Assembly: GCA_031278835.1 (NCBI GenBank) | Contig: JAITJP010000478.1 | Coordinates: forward strand, 1-5,531 | Length of the DNA: 5,531 nt | Direction: 5' to 3' | DNA from: Deltaproteobacteria bacterium | Lineage (GTDB): Bacteria > Desulfobacterota > Desulfarculia > Adiutricales > Adiutricaceae | Notes under the pieces: generated by a model | Databases searched by the model: none | The model's input: only the letters and a program-made list of their open reading frames with translations | Told to the model about the DNA's origin: nothing | Part shown: one piece after another, positions 5,527 through 5,531 of the stretch | Layout of the letters: every line of letters begins with the position of its first letter | Position numbering within the stretch: the first letter of the stretch is position 1 | Translations under genes and position numbers: made by a program

Positions 5527-5531
5527 ACTCG

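Overview
The window holds three genes for exported proteins, all with protease signatures, separated by AT-rich, structure-rich intergenic DNA. It suggests a Gram-negative bacterium: the minus-strand gene encodes a full-length periplasmic M48 zinc metallopeptidase with C-terminal TPRs, the BepA/YfgC architecture of outer-membrane quality control, and both plus-strand genes encode secreted trypsin-like serine proteases with ordinary Sec signal peptides. The genes favour GCC, GGC and similar codons while the spacers are AT-rich. A deltaproteobacterial (Desulfobacterota-like) origin is my guess from the general look of the proteins; nothing in the window proves it.

Layout. Positions 1-280 are a tandem array with an exact 40-bp period, itself built of 10-bp steps. 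Positions 281-412 are the leader of the first gene and contain two crossing inverted repeats just before the start codon. Positions 413-2047 (+) encode a 544-aa secreted Trypsin_2/S1C-type protease with a five-unit, 12-residue repeat in its linker and a 123-residue C-terminal domain. Positions 2048-2616 form a long spacer with a probable terminator, a G-rich tract, an extended -10 promoter candidate, several palindromes and a second promoter-like region. Positions 2617-3918 (+) encode a paralogous protease with the same domain order but a short, repeat-free linker. Positions 3919-4024 hold one probable hairpin and one very strong bidirectional terminator. Positions 4025-5515 (-) encode the BepA-like metallopeptidase, convergent with the second protease and preceded by a consensus Shine-Dalgarno.

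How they may work together. The two serine proteases are tandem duplicates: their C-terminal domains align without a gap, with 67 of 123 residues identical by my hand count, and their catalytic regions share near-identical DNA patches. Both keep a complete His-Asp-Ser triad but lack the C-terminal PDZ domains of HtrA/DegP, carrying instead a conserved alpha/beta domain that I cannot assign. The M48 protein is a separate transcription unit. A shared role in envelope protein quality control is reasonable but inferred only from localisation and adjacency. The points most worth a second look are the PDZ-less duplicated protease architecture, the variable repeat linker, the helically phased 40-bp array and the switch-like leader of the first gene.
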